A DNA stretch of 64,000 bases from Mangrovimonas sp. TPBH4. GTDB taxonomy: Bacteria > Bacteroidota > Bacteroidia > Flavobacteriales > Flavobacteriaceae. Below the pieces are notes generated by a model. The model was not told the origin of the DNA. It did not search any database and saw nothing but the letters and a program-made list of their open reading frames with translations. Both the position numbers and the translations under genes were made by a program. The DNA is taken from assembly GCF_001280505.1 (NCBI RefSeq), contig NZ_LBIO01000050.1, forward strand, positions 1 through 64,000, read 5' to 3'. Shown piece by piece: positions 43,291 to 52,586 of the stretch. Each line of letters begins with the position of its first letter. Positions within the stretch are counted from its first letter, which is position 1.

Positions 43291-45327
43291 TTATTCCTTC
43301 TCTATCAAGCCGGCTCTTCTCAAAAGGGCTTCGGGTTGTGGTTCTTTCCCTCTAAAACGCTTGTAAAGTGTCATTGGGTCTTCCGTGCCGCCTTGCGATA
43401 ATATGTTGTCCATGAACTTTTGGGCCACTTGCTTGTTGAAGATCCCCTGTTCTGTAAAATATTCAAAAGCATCGGCATCTAAAACTTCGGCCCATTTGTA
43501 ACTGTAATATCCGGAGGAATAGCCGCCTTGGAAAATATGCGAAAATGAAGTGCTCATACAGTTCTCAGGCACATCTGGGTAGAGTCTGGTATCTTCAAAA
43601 GCTTCAATTTCGTGTTTCTTCACATTGGTTATAGGAGAAGGGTCTTGACCATGCCAGCTCATGTCCAAAAGACCAAAACTCAATTGTCTTAAGGTTTGCA
43701 TACCTTCATGGAACGTAGCTGATTCCTTGATTTTATTCACTAATTCCATTGGAATTAATTCGCCAGTTTCGTAGTGCTTAGCAAACAATTCCAAAGCTTC
43801 CTTTTCATAGCACCAGTTTTCCAAAACTTGGCTCGGAAGCTCTACAAAATCCCAGAATACGCTGGTTCCTGATAAACTAGGGTAGGTGGTGTTGGCCAAC
43901 ATGCCGTGCAGGGCATGTCCAAACTCGTGGAACAACGTAGTCACTTCATTGAAGGTTAATAATGAAGGTTTGCTTTTTGTAGGTTTTGTAAAATTGCACA
44001 CAATGGAAATATGAGGTCTTTCATTGGTGCCATTTTTTCTAAATTGTGGTTTGAAAGATGTCATCCAGGCACCGTTTCTTTTTCCTGGTCTAGGGAAGAA
44101 GTCGGCGTAGAAAATGGCCACTAAATCACCTTGTTCATTAGTAACTTTATAGGTAAGAACATCTGCGTGGTATTTGTCAATATCATGAATTTCTTCAAAA
44201 TGAAGTCCATATAGTTTTTTAGCCACCGTAAAAGACCCATCAATCACATTTTCTAATTTGAAATACGGTTTTAGTTTCTCGTCATCCAAATCAAAAAGTT
44301 TTTGCTTCAATTTTTCAGCGTAATAGGAAGAATCCCATTTTTGAAGCACTTCAATGCCGTCCAATTCTTTGGCAAACTCTTGTAGGTTGGCAAACTCACG
44401 TTCTGCTGCAGGTTTGGCTTTTTCCAATAATTCGTAAAGGAATTTGTTGACGTTGTCTGGGGTTTTGGCCATACGCTCTTCCAAAACAAAATGAGAATGG
44501 GTTTTATAACCTAAAAGGTTGGCGCGTTGGTAACGAAGTTTAGCAATTTGCAAAACGTTTTCCTGATTGTCCAACGTATCATTTTTAAAGGCTTTGGCTC
44601 CAAAGGCAATAGCCAATTTTTTTCGTAATTCCCTATTGCTGGCATAGGTCATAAATGGAATGTAGCTAGGGTAATCCAAAGTAATGATCCAGCCCTCTAC
44701 ATTTTTGGATTCTGCCAATTGTTTGGCAGCTTCCTTGGCTCCTTCCGGCAGTCCATCCAAATCTTCTTCGTTGGTGATGACCATTTCGAAGTTGTTGGTC
44801 TCGGCCAATACATTTTCTCCAAACTTTAACTTAAGCTGACTTAATTTTTTGTCAATTTCTCTTAGTTGCTGCTTTTTGTCCTCGGGTAAATTGGCTCCGT
44901 TTCTTGAAAAGCTTTTATATTTTTTATCCAACAAGGTGCTTTGTTCCGTGGTCAACTCCAACTCATCTTTCATCTCATAAACAGCCTTGATACGTTTGAA
45001 AAGGTCCTCGTTTAAAGTGATGTCATTACTGAATTCCGACAATAAAGGAGATACCTCTTGCGCTATCTTTTGAATTTCGTCATTGGTCTCGGCAGAATTC
45101 AAGTTGAAAAAAATGCTCGAAATGCGATCCAATTGTTCCCCTGAAAAATCCAAAGCCTCTACCGTGTTTTGAAATGTTGGTGCTTCAGGGTTGGCTGTGA
45201 TGGCTTCAATCTCTGCTTTAGCCTGAGCAATTCCTTCTTTAAAAGCGGGGAGAAAATCTTCGTTTTTTAGTTTTGAAAATGGGGCAGTATTGAACGGTGT
45301 ATCAAATGGTTTGTTGAGAATATTCAT
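43291..45327 (-). CDS. M3-family oligopeptidase (Dcp/oligopeptidase A type)
   Basis: Cytoplasmic zinc peptidase degrading short peptides. The 678-residue protein has no signal peptide. It has a mainly helical N-terminal half and the active-site motif TLFHEFGHALHGML (HExxH) near residue 465, with the downstream Glu ligand in GTSVFWDFVELPSQ. The C-terminal part has SFSHIFQGGYSSGYYSYKWAEVLDADAF, characteristic of the dipeptidyl carboxypeptidase/oligopeptidase A branch. It stands alone on the minus strand. Confidence 0.93.
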   Translation of the reverse strand: MNILNKPFDTPFNTAPFSKLKNEDFLPAFKEGIAQAKAEIEAITANPEAPTFQNTVEALDFSGEQLDRISSIFFNLNSAETNDEIQKIAQEVSPLLSEFSNDITLNEDLFKRIKAVYEMKDELELTTEQSTLLDKKYKSFSRNGANLPEDKKQQLREIDKKLSQLKLKFGENVLAETNNFEMVITNEEDLDGLPEGAKEAAKQLAESKNVEGWIITLDYPSYIPFMTYASNRELRKKLAIAFGAKAFKNDTLDNQENVLQIAKLRYQRANLLGYKTHSHFVLEERMAKTPDNVNKFLYELLEKAKPAAEREFANLQEFAKELDGIEVLQKWDSSYYAEKLKQKLFDLDDEKLKPYFKLENVIDGSFTVAKKLYGLHFEEIHDIDKYHADVLTYKVTNEQGDLVAIFYADFFPRPGKRNGAWMTSFKPQFRKNGTNERPHISIVCNFTKPTKSKPSLLTFNEVTTLFHEFGHALHGMLANTTYPSLSGTSVFWDFVELPSQVLENWCYEKEALELFAKHYETGELIPMELVNKIKESATFHEGMQTLRQLSFGLLDMSWHGQDPSPITNVKKHEIEAFEDTRLYPDVPENCMSTSFSHIFQGGYSSGYYSYKWAEVLDADAFEYFTEQGIFNKQVAQKFMDNILSQGGTEDPMTLYKRFRGKEPQPEALLRRAGLIEKE

Positions 45328-45493
45328 ATGGAGGCATTAATTTGACCTATGCTGTAATCCTTTTCTTTAGGGGGGCAATTTTAGGATTAATTAACGATAT
45401 TTTTTGATTTGTATTTGAATTATATTGCTACTTTTGTCCTCGAATCATTAAAGGCGTCAGAAATGACTCTTAAAATAATTGATTAATAGCTTT

Positions 45494-45519
45494 AAAACCT
45501 CGACGGAAGTCGAGGTTTT
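45494..45519. terminator. terminator of purK-purE
   Basis: AAAACCTCGAC / GTCGAGGTTTT with a GGAA tetraloop lies six bases past the purE stop; T runs on both strands make it bidirectional. Confidence 0.9.
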
Positions 45520-45524
45520 TTAAT

Positions 45525-46004
45525 TTAAAGGTTTTTGGCCGATTCTATTACGGCAGCTTTTAGCCCTTCCTTGTATACCATAATTTTATCCAAGACACAT
45601 TTATCGGAACTACCAATAATTTGTGCAGCCAGGATGCCGGCATTTTTGGCACCATTTAAGGCAACGGTAGCCACAGGTACGCCACCTGGCATTTGTAAAA
45701 TGGAAAGTACAGAATCCCAACCGTCAATAGAATTACTGCTTTTTACAGGAACCCCAATAACAGGAAGCGGCGATAAGGAAGCAATCATACCTGGTAAATG
45801 GGCAGCTCCACCAGCTCCAGCAATAATTACGGAAAACCCTCTAGTATGGGCATGTTTGCCATAGTCGAACAATTTTTCTGGTGTACGGTGAGCCGACACG
45901 ATATCCACTTCAACTTCAATGTCGAATCCTTTTAAAATATCAATAGCGTCCTGCATTACCGGCAGGTCACTTTTACTTCCCATGATGATTCCTACTTTAC
46001 TCAT
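45525..46004 (-). CDS. purE: 5-(carboxyamino)imidazole ribonucleotide mutase
   Basis: Converts N5-CAIR to CAIR in purine synthesis. The 159-residue class I PurE has GIIMGSKSDLPVM, VSAHRTPEKLFDY (catalytic His), AGAGGAAHLPGMIAS and GVPVKSSNSIDGWDSVLSILQMPGGVPVATV (quoted in pieces: GWDSVLSILQMPGG). It follows purK after three bases on the same strand, the standard pairing. Confidence 0.96.
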   Translation of the reverse strand: MSKVGIIMGSKSDLPVMQDAIDILKGFDIEVEVDIVSAHRTPEKLFDYGKHAHTRGFSVIIAGAGGAAHLPGMIASLSPLPVIGVPVKSSNSIDGWDSVLSILQMPGGVPVATVALNGAKNAGILAAQIIGSSDKCVLDKIMVYKEGLKAAVIESAKNL

Positions 46005-46007
46005 ATC

Positions 46008-47162
46008 TTATTCGCTTATTACTTTTATTGTACTTTTTACTTGTTCGGCAACCCTTCTTGCTTCATTGATGTCTTCATTCACAATGGTCACGTGTCCCAT
46101 TTTTCTAAATGGTCGGGTTTGTTTTTTACCGTAGATGTGCGGGGTTACCCCATCCAATTTCATAATGGCTTCAATGTTCTGGTAAACCACATTTCCTGTA
46201 TGACCTTCGGCACCTACTAAATTAACCATAATTCCGCCAACTTTGTTGTCGGTGTTTCCTAAAGGTAAATTTAAAATGGCTCTTAGGTGTTGTTCAAATT
46301 GCGAGGTGTAGCTAGCCTCAATGGTTTGGTGACCAGAATTGTGAGGTCTTGGAGCTACTTCGTTCACCAAAATTTCGTCATCTTTTGTTTGGAACATCTC
46401 TACCGCCAATAGCCCTACATGCTGAAAGGCCTCCGATACTTTTAAGGCTACTGCCTTAGCTTTTTCGGCTACTTTATCGTCTATCCTTGCAGGACAGATA
46501 ACATACTCTACTTGGTTGGCCTCTGGGTGAAATTCCATTTCTACTACTGGATACACTTTCATTTCTCCGTCTGGAGTTCTTGCCACGGTAACTGCCAATT
46601 CATTTTTAAATGGCACCATAGTTTCTGCAATACACTCAACATTTGGCAGTTCTTCCAAATCGGATAGTTCTCGAACAATCTTTACACCATTCCCGTCATA
46701 TCCAAATTGGGCACTTTTCCAAACAAATGGTAGAGTAAGACCTCCGTTGTGGATGGCTTCCTCGATTTCTGAAGTATAGGCAAATCGGTTAAAATCGGCG
46801 GTTGGGATGTTGTGGTCTCTATAGAAGAGTTTTTGAGTGGCTTTATTTTGAATGCTTCTCAAGGTTTTGGAAGCAGGATATACCTTAATCCCTTCTTTTT
46901 CCAAGGCTTCAAGCGCATCTACATTAACGTTTTCAATTTCAAAGGTAAGCACATCTACCTGCTTGCCGAAGTTATAAACGGTATCAAAATCCATTAAATC
47001 CCCTTGTTGGAATTGGTTGCAGGCAATTTTACAAGGCGCTTCGTTACTTGGATCAAGGACGTAGGTGGCAATGTCGAACTTTCTGGTGTCATAGAGCATC
47101 ATTTTGCCCAATTGCCCACCACCAAGAATACCTAGTTTAAAGTCAGAAGAGAATAAATTCAT
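46008..47162 (-). CDS. purK: 5-(carboxyamino)imidazole ribonucleotide synthase
   Basis: ATP-grasp enzyme making N5-CAIR from AIR and bicarbonate. The 384-residue protein has the N-terminal LGILGGGQLGKMM, the FDTVYNF-type dinucleotide fold, ATP-grasp core with VWKSAQFGYDGNGV and ECIAETMVPFKNELAVTVAR, and the metal site LVNEVAPRPHNSGHQTIEA. A TACTTTTG box (minus strand, 47223-47230) may be its promoter. Confidence 0.96.
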   Translation of the reverse strand: MNLFSSDFKLGILGGGQLGKMMLYDTRKFDIATYVLDPSNEAPCKIACNQFQQGDLMDFDTVYNFGKQVDVLTFEIENVNVDALEALEKEGIKVYPASKTLRSIQNKATQKLFYRDHNIPTADFNRFAYTSEIEEAIHNGGLTLPFVWKSAQFGYDGNGVKIVRELSDLEELPNVECIAETMVPFKNELAVTVARTPDGEMKVYPVVEMEFHPEANQVEYVICPARIDDKVAEKAKAVALKVSEAFQHVGLLAVEMFQTKDDEILVNEVAPRPHNSGHQTIEASYTSQFEQHLRAILNLPLGNTDNKVGGIMVNLVGAEGHTGNVVYQNIEAIMKLDGVTPHIYGKKQTRPFRKMGHVTIVNEDINEARRVAEQVKSTIKVISE

Positions 47163-47305
47163 ATGTATTTCCCAGAAAAAAGGGAGTTGTTTTAGTTATA
47201 CTTTAATCTTATAATGAGGCTACAAAAGTACAAATCAAAACCCTGTGAAAAAACTAAAAAACAAAACAATCTAAAGGAGAATTCGTAAATCCTTACTCAA
47301 ATGAT

Positions 47306-47313
47306 TATCTTTG
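47306..47313 (+). promoter_or_regulatory. -7 promoter box of the HPRT-Adk fusion
   Basis: TATCTTTG matches TAnnTTTG, 21 bases before the GTG start at 47335. Confidence 0.55.
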
Positions 47314-47334
47314 CCTTTCTAAAATTAAATACAA

Positions 47335-48444
47335 GTGATTAAACTTCACGACTTACACTTTAAACCGTTTGTTTCAGAACAAGAATTGGAAGGGACCGTA
47401 CAGCGTATGGTGGACCAAATTTCTGAAGATTTGAAGGATGAGGTGCCCGTGTTTGTTGGGATTTTAAACGGATCGTTCATGTTTGTGAGCGATTTTGTTA
47501 AAAAATACCCCAAACCATGTGAGGTAACCTTTATTAAACTGGCATCCTACGAAGGCTTGAAGTCTTCCGAGGATATCCAGAGGTTGATTGGCCTTACCCA
47601 GGATTTGACAGGGCGTACGGTTGTAATTTTGGAAGACATTATTGATTCCGGAAGGACATTGGCAGAGGTGCACAGGATCTTTAAAAATGAAAATGTGAAG
47701 CAGCTGATCATTGCCACCTTGTTCTTTAAACCGGAGGCGTACAAAAGAGATTTTAAACTTCATTATGTAGGTTTGGAAATTCCCGATAAATTTATTGTAG
47801 GCTACGGATTGGATTACAATGGATTGGGGAGGGACCTGCCTACCATATACCAATTAAAAACCACACAACACATGACAAACTTGGTGCTATTTGGACCTCC
47901 AGGGGCCGGAAAAGGAACGCAAGCAGAATTTTTAAAAGGGAAATACAATTTGGTACACATCTCCACAGGAGATGTGTTTCGATACAATATTAAGAATAAA
48001 ACAGCCTTGGGGATGTTGGCCAAGTCCTACATCGACAAAGGTGAATTGGTTCCAGACCAGGTTACAATAGACATGTTGAATGCTGAAGTTGAAAAGAATG
48101 CCGATGCCAATGGATTCCTTTTCGACGGATTTCCACGTACCAATGCACAAGCCGAAGCTTTGGATAAATTAATGGATAGCAAAGATTCTCAAATCAATGC
48201 TATGATTGCTTTGGAAGTTGACGATGAGGTATTGGTTGAGCGTTTGTTGGAACGCGGAAAGACTAGTGGAAGAGCTGATGATGCCGATGAGAGCATCATT
48301 AGAAACCGAATTGTGGAGTACTACAATAAAACAGCAATTTTGAAAGATTACTATTCAGCTCAAAACAAATATTTTGGAGTGGACGGTGTTGGAAGTATCG
48401 AAGAGATTACCGAGAGGTTAAGTACGGTAATTGACAAGCTGTAA
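47335..48444 (+). CDS. adk: fused hypoxanthine phosphoribosyltransferase-adenylate kinase
   Basis: One 369-residue frame holds two complete enzymes. Residues 1-178 are a purine phosphoribosyltransferase: the PRPP motif VVILEDIIDSGRTLAEV, the N-terminal GILNGSFMFVSD, and KFIVGYGLDYN in the purine site. Residues 180-369 are adenylate kinase: P-loop LFGPPGAGKGTQAEFL, STGDVFRYNIKN, FLFDGFPRTNAQAEAL and RADDADESIIRNR (short-lid form). The Adk part begins with an internal Met at 180 (base 47872), so separate Adk translation is possible. The start is GTG. The small PLDc_N gene begins on the stop (TAATG). Confidence 0.93.
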   Translation: MIKLHDLHFKPFVSEQELEGTVQRMVDQISEDLKDEVPVFVGILNGSFMFVSDFVKKYPKPCEVTFIKLASYEGLKSSEDIQRLIGLTQDLTGRTVVILEDIIDSGRTLAEVHRIFKNENVKQLIIATLFFKPEAYKRDFKLHYVGLEIPDKFIVGYGLDYNGLGRDLPTIYQLKTTQHMTNLVLFGPPGAGKGTQAEFLKGKYNLVHISTGDVFRYNIKNKTALGMLAKSYIDKGELVPDQVTIDMLNAEVEKNADANGFLFDGFPRTNAQAEALDKLMDSKDSQINAMIALEVDDEVLVERLLERGKTSGRADDADESIIRNRIVEYYNKTAILKDYYSAQNKYFGVDGVGSIEEITERLSTVIDKL

Positions 48445-48656
48445 TGGAGACTATTCACTTAAACTCAGGGTCTTTTGGAGTGTTGCAGATAGCTCTAATA
48501 ATAGCTGTTTTTTTACCGATATTGGCTCTTATCAGTCTTTTGAAAAATAGGTTCAATGGAAATGAAAAAATGCTTTGGATTCTTATAGTAATATTTGCCC
48601 CTTTCATAGGTTCTATTTTGTATTTCGCTATTGGAAGATCCAAGCGTTTATCTTAA
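48444..48656 (+). CDS. small PLDc_N-domain membrane protein
   Basis: The 70-residue protein has two hydrophobic helices (about 12-32 and 44-63) and the motif MLWILIVIFAPFIGSILYF followed by a basic end GRSKR. This is the PLDc_N domain otherwise found before phospholipase D-like proteins; here it stands alone. Its ATG overlaps the stop codon of the HPRT-Adk gene, indicating translational coupling. Function unknown. Confidence 0.8.
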   Translation: METIHLNSGSFGVLQIALIIAVFLPILALISLLKNRFNGNEKMLWILIVIFAPFIGSILYFAIGRSKRLS

Positions 48657-48704
48657 GTAGCTATTTAGATATTAAAACACAGACCTTTATATACAAGGAA
48701 TAAT

Positions 48705-49703
48705 ATGACGGAAGGAAATTTTGTAGATTATGTAAAAATCCATGTGTCTTCTGGTAAGGGAGGCCAAGGGTCTGCTCATTTACATCGTGAAAAGTACATT
48801 GCCAAAGGTGGTCCCGATGGGGGCGACGGTGGTCGTGGAGGCCATGTCATTATTAGAGGGAATAGTAACCTTTGGACATTACTTCACCTAAAGTTTAAAC
48901 GACATGTCCGTGCCGGACATGGGGAAAACGGAAGTAAGGCCAGAAGTACCGGTGCCGATGGTGAGGATATGTACATCGATGTGCCTTTGGGAACGGTTAT
49001 ACGGGATACAGAAACCAATAAAATTCTATTTGAAATCACCGAGGACCAAGAAGAAAGAATCTTGGCCGAAGGTGGTATGGGAGGTCGTGGAAACTGGCAT
49101 TTCAAGTCGGCAACAAACCAAACACCTCGCTACGCGCAACCAGGAATGCCTCTTGAAGAAAAAGATGTCACTCTTGAATTAAAGGTATTGGCAGATGTTG
49201 GTTTGGTTGGATTTCCAAATGCAGGGAAATCTACTTTGTTGTCTGTGATTACTTCAGCTAAACCTAAAATAGCCGATTACGAATTTACCACGTTAAAGCC
49301 CAACTTGGGAATTGTGAAATATCGCGATTTCCAAACCTTTGTAATGGCTGATATTCCTGGGATTATTGAAGGTGCTGCCGAAGGGAAAGGGTTGGGACAT
49401 TATTTTTTACGTCACATCGAGCGAAATTCTATTTTACTGTTTTTAGTTCCAGCCGATGCCAATGATATTTTGGAGCAATACAATATTTTGTTGGACGAGT
49501 TAAGACGTTACAATCCTGAAATGTTGGATAAGGAACGTATGGTAGCCATCTCAAAATGCGATATGTTGGATGATGAACTGAAAGCTGATTTGAAAGCCGA
49601 GCTTGATAAGAGTTTGCCAATTCCGTATATGTTTATTTCCTCTGTGGCCCAACAGGGTATTACCGAACTTAAAGACAAGCTATGGAAAATGCTTAATCCA
49701 TAA
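48705..49703 (+). CDS. obgE: Obg family GTPase
   Basis: Ribosome-associated essential GTPase. The 332-residue protein has the glycine-rich Obg domain (about 3-160, with [12 protein letters not shown] and EGGMGGRGN) and the G domain (about 160-332) with G1 [10 protein letters not shown]2 [10 protein letters not shown]3 [10 protein letters not shown]4 SKCD and G5 SSVA. It lacks the C-terminal OCT domain found in some relatives. It lies 48 bases after the small membrane protein and is closed by a terminator. Confidence 0.96.
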   Translation: MTEGNFVDYVKIHVSSGKGGQGSAHLHREKYIAKGGPDGGDGGRGGHVIIRGNSNLWTLLHLKFKRHVRAGHGENGSKARSTGADGEDMYIDVPLGTVIRDTETNKILFEITEDQEERILAEGGMGGRGNWHFKSATNQTPRYAQPGMPLEEKDVTLELKVLADVGLVGFPNAGKSTLLSVITSAKPKIADYEFTTLKPNLGIVKYRDFQTFVMADIPGIIEGAAEGKGLGHYFLRHIERNSILLFLVPADANDILEQYNILLDELRRYNPEMLDKERMVAISKCDMLDDELKADLKAELDKSLPIPYMFISSVAQQGITELKDKLWKMLNP

Positions 49704-49724
49704 AGACGTCTATATTTAAAATAT

Positions 49725-49759
49725 AAAAGGCTTGAAAAGTTTCATTTTTCAGGCCTTTT
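49725..49759 (+). terminator. terminator of obgE
   Basis: AAAAGGCTTGAAAA / TTTTCAGGCCTTTT forms a 14-bp stem with one wobble pair and a seven-base loop, then T residues. Confidence 0.85.
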
Positions 49760-49861
49760 TTGTTTGTCGGCAAATTCTGTTGTGAGCTCATCCTGTTGTC
49801 AGTTAATTAGTATAATAGGTGTCAAAATTTACATTTCACTTTTTGTATCTTTATAAGAAAA

Positions 49862-50395
49862 ATGAAGAACCGTTTTTCTGCCTTTATCTGCCTTACTTTT
49901 TTTGCCCTGATGGCTTGTGCCCCCGTTAGGGTTAATTATGATTATGATAGGAACACTGATTTTTCCAAGTATAAAACCTACAACTACTTTCAGGATTTAA
50001 ATATTGGGATGAGTGAATTGGATGCCAATCGGTTTTTGGATGCCTTGGATTCTGCTATGGCTGCTAAAGGCATGGTACTGTCCGATACTCCAGATTTTTT
50101 AATAAATGTGCAAAGTAATGCCTATAACGTGGGCAGTCAAAGTTCCGTTGGTGTAGGTATTGGTGGTAGCGGCAGAAACATGGGAGGTGGGATTTCTGTT
50201 GGGATTCCAGTTGGCCAATCTACCTTAAATAGGCAGATTCAAGTAGATTTTGTGGATCCGCAAGGAGGAGGCTTGTTTTGGCAGGCGATAAGTGAGGATT
50301 CCTTTTATCAAGATGACGCTCCTGAAGCCAAAGAAGAGAAATTCAATGCAATCGCAACTGAAATTTTAAAGGGCTATCCTCCAACAAAGAAATAA
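49862..50395 (+). CDS. DUF4136 lipoprotein
   Basis: The 177-residue protein has a lipobox (FALMACAPV, Cys near 19). The DUF4136 fold follows, with VNYDYDRNTDFSKYKTYNYF near the start, DFLINVQSNAY and a Gly-rich stretch (about 97-122), and the end LFWQAISEDSFYQDDAPEAKEE. The family is found on envelope lipoproteins; function unknown. A TATCTTTA sequence 10 bases before the ATG resembles a -7 box. Confidence 0.85.
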   Translation: MKNRFSAFICLTFFALMACAPVRVNYDYDRNTDFSKYKTYNYFQDLNIGMSELDANRFLDALDSAMAAKGMVLSDTPDFLINVQSNAYNVGSQSSVGVGIGGSGRNMGGGISVGIPVGQSTLNRQIQVDFVDPQGGGLFWQAISEDSFYQDDAPEAKEEKFNAIATEILKGYPPTKK

Positions 50396-50439
50396 CATTG
50401 AATTAAATAGTTAGATAAATAGAAATTGAAACTAAAATT

Positions 50440-51165
50440 ATGGAAACATTAGAACATAAAGTGGCCTTAATTACAGGGGGGACCAAGGGAATAGGTTATG
50501 GCATTGCCCAATCGTTAATGGAACAAGGTGTAAATGTGGCAATCACTAGTAGAAGTAGTGCTACGGCACATGAAGCAGCAGGGGTGTTGAATGCGCATAA
50601 AACTACCAAAGCCAAAGCTATTGGTGTGAAAGGAGATGTCAAAGATCTTGAAAGTTTAAGGGAAGCAGTGGCTGATGTCATAAGTGAGTTTGGTCAATTG
50701 GACATTTTGGTGGCAAATGCCGGCGTAGGGCATTTTGAGTCTATTGAAAATTTAAGTGCAGAACAGTGGCAGGATACTATTGATACCAACCTAACCGGAG
50801 TGTTTTATACCATTAAGGCAGGGGTTGAAGCTTTGAAAAAATCAAATGGGTATTTTATAACCATATCCAGTTTGGCAGGAACCAATTTTTTTGCGAATGG
50901 TTCGGCTTATAATGCCAGTAAATTTGGAGTCACAGGATTTACGCAAGCCGTGATGCTTGATTTAAGACAACATGGAATAAAAGTAAGTACGATTATGCCT
51001 GGGTCTGTGGCTACGTATTTTAATAACCATGTGCCTGATGATAGTGATGCCTGGAAAATACAGAGCGAGGATATTGGCGAGTTGGTTGTGGATTTAGTTA
51101 AAATGAATCCTAGGACATTGCCTAGTAAAATAGAAGTGAGGCCGTCGATGCCGCCAAGTAAATAA
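50440..51165 (+). CDS. short-chain dehydrogenase/reductase
   Basis: The 241-residue NAD(P)-dependent oxidoreductase has the cofactor loop LITGGTKGIGYGIAQ, ANAGVGHFESIENL, active-site Ser in ITISSLAG, and Tyr/Lys in SAYNASKFGVTGF. The C-terminal part with MNPRTLPSKIEVRPSMPPSK resembles the 3-ketoacyl-ACP reductase-like group. It lies 44 bases after the DUF4136 gene on the same strand. Substrate unknown. Confidence 0.9.
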   Translation: METLEHKVALITGGTKGIGYGIAQSLMEQGVNVAITSRSSATAHEAAGVLNAHKTTKAKAIGVKGDVKDLESLREAVADVISEFGQLDILVANAGVGHFESIENLSAEQWQDTIDTNLTGVFYTIKAGVEALKKSNGYFITISSLAGTNFFANGSAYNASKFGVTGFTQAVMLDLRQHGIKVSTIMPGSVATYFNNHVPDDSDAWKIQSEDIGELVVDLVKMNPRTLPSKIEVRPSMPPSK

Positions 51166-51170
51166 AAAAG

Positions 51171-51188
51171 AGCCCGCTAAAGCGGGCT
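51171..51188. terminator. bidirectional terminator
   Basis: AGCCCGCT / AGCGGGCT with a two-base loop and A/T runs on each side lies between the convergent SDR and M64 peptidase genes. Confidence 0.85.
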
Positions 51189-51197
51189 TACTTTTTG

Positions 51198-52586
51198 TTA
51201 ATTTTTAATGACTTTTTTGGTTGCCATTAGAACATTGTTAGCATAAAAATTAGCTAGGTATAAGCCACTTTCAAATTGGCCGATATCAATAGTTGTGCTT
51301 GTTCCGTTGTTCAATTGGGTAGAGAGGATTTGCTTTCCGTTTAAATCACTAATTTCCACGGAAAGATTTTGATTTAGCTCACTTTTAAAAGTGATGTTTA
51401 CAATGTTAGAGGATGGATTTGGAAATAGCGAAATGTTCAAGGCATTTTGCTTACTGGAAATTGAGCCGTTGGATAGTGTGTAGTCTATGGTCCATGTGAC
51501 ACTGTACACGTGTAGGGTCTCGTGGTTGTCAACATTAACCAGGGAGGAACCATCAGTAACGATGGCGGTCAATGTGTTGCTTCCAGAAGCTAAATTCTCT
51601 TGGTAAAGACTGATTGAGTTACCTTCTGTTTCCATATCTGAACCATTGAAATTCCATGAAATCTGAAGTGAGTTAGGCTCTGGGTTAATTGTGTACAATT
51701 GAAATTGTAAAGGAAATTCAGGATTTCCAACAGCATTGTTTTCAGGGGTGAAGGAAGCAATAGGAGATATCAAGCTATGTATTTTTTCTATAATTGCCTC
51801 GGTGCACACCGAACAAAAATCTTCTCCTAGGTATTGCATTTTACAGGATTGATGAGGTTTGTACCACGTGGCAGATAAGCCCGAAGTTCCATAAGAATAA
51901 GCTCCAATATTGTTGGTGTTAAACCAATTTTTCCATTTGATAAGCTCTGGATTGTTTTCTTGGGTCATGTTGTATGCTTCTCCAAAATAAACGTCTCCAG
52001 CATAGTATTCGTCTTTTAGGTCGGCAAAGGTATGGCCTAACTCGTGAATCGCTATTTCGGTAGCGGCTATTCCTGTAGAGCAAATCGCGAAATCTCCTCC
52101 GCTGCCACCATAATACGGCGTATTTACCAATACGATGCCTTCATCATATTCAGGAACATTTGTTGCTAATACGGTTGCAATTAAAGCACTGTTTGGAGTG
52201 TAAAGCAGTCTATGGATATTGTAATTGTCAAATGAAGAACCAAAGTAGTTGTCTATAATTGTTATGGGTACTGCTGTTGATGGTTCGTCTGGAGCGTTTC
52301 CTGGATGTGAAGCTCCACTTTCGTTAGAGATTACCTTGATGGCATAGAGATTAAAGTAATCTTCGTATTCCAAAAAGGGAGATTGCGAGAATAAGAAATT
52401 GGAAAAATTAGTGACATCGGTTATAAATTGGTCCTGTTCTTCGCCAGTATACCCATCGCCCATAACTACAAAATTTATTCTGCTAGTATTGGTTCCTGAG
52501 TATTTGATGGTGTCCACTTCAAACACTTGAGAATGGACGATGTTGGAAATAAAAAATAAAACAATAAGGGCTAATGGTTGTTTCAT
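51198..52586 (-). CDS. secreted M64-type metallopeptidase, T9SS-sorted
   Basis: The 462-residue protein has a signal peptide ending IVHSQ. An M64 (IgA-peptidase-like) catalytic domain spans about 25-285, with INFVVMGDGYTGEEQDQF, AIKVISNESGASHPG, the zinc motif IAIHELGHTFADLKDEYY (HExxHxxxxxxD) and SCKMQYLGEDFCSVC. A beta domain lies at about 290-375. The C-terminal type IX sorting domain starts at ISLFPNPSSNIVN and ends MATKKVIKN. It overlaps the upstream lipoprotein gene by four bases (ATGA). Its substrate is unknown; M64 members are not restricted to IgA. Confidence 0.9.
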   Translation of the reverse strand: MKQPLALIVLFFISNIVHSQVFEVDTIKYSGTNTSRINFVVMGDGYTGEEQDQFITDVTNFSNFLFSQSPFLEYEDYFNLYAIKVISNESGASHPGNAPDEPSTAVPITIIDNYFGSSFDNYNIHRLLYTPNSALIATVLATNVPEYDEGIVLVNTPYYGGSGGDFAICSTGIAATEIAIHELGHTFADLKDEYYAGDVYFGEAYNMTQENNPELIKWKNWFNTNNIGAYSYGTSGLSATWYKPHQSCKMQYLGEDFCSVCTEAIIEKIHSLISPIASFTPENNAVGNPEFPLQFQLYTINPEPNSLQISWNFNGSDMETEGNSISLYQENLASGSNTLTAIVTDGSSLVNVDNHETLHVYSVTWTIDYTLSNGSISSKQNALNISLFPNPSSNIVNITFKSELNQNLSVEISDLNGKQILSTQLNNGTSTTIDIGQFESGLYLANFYANNVLMATKKVIKN

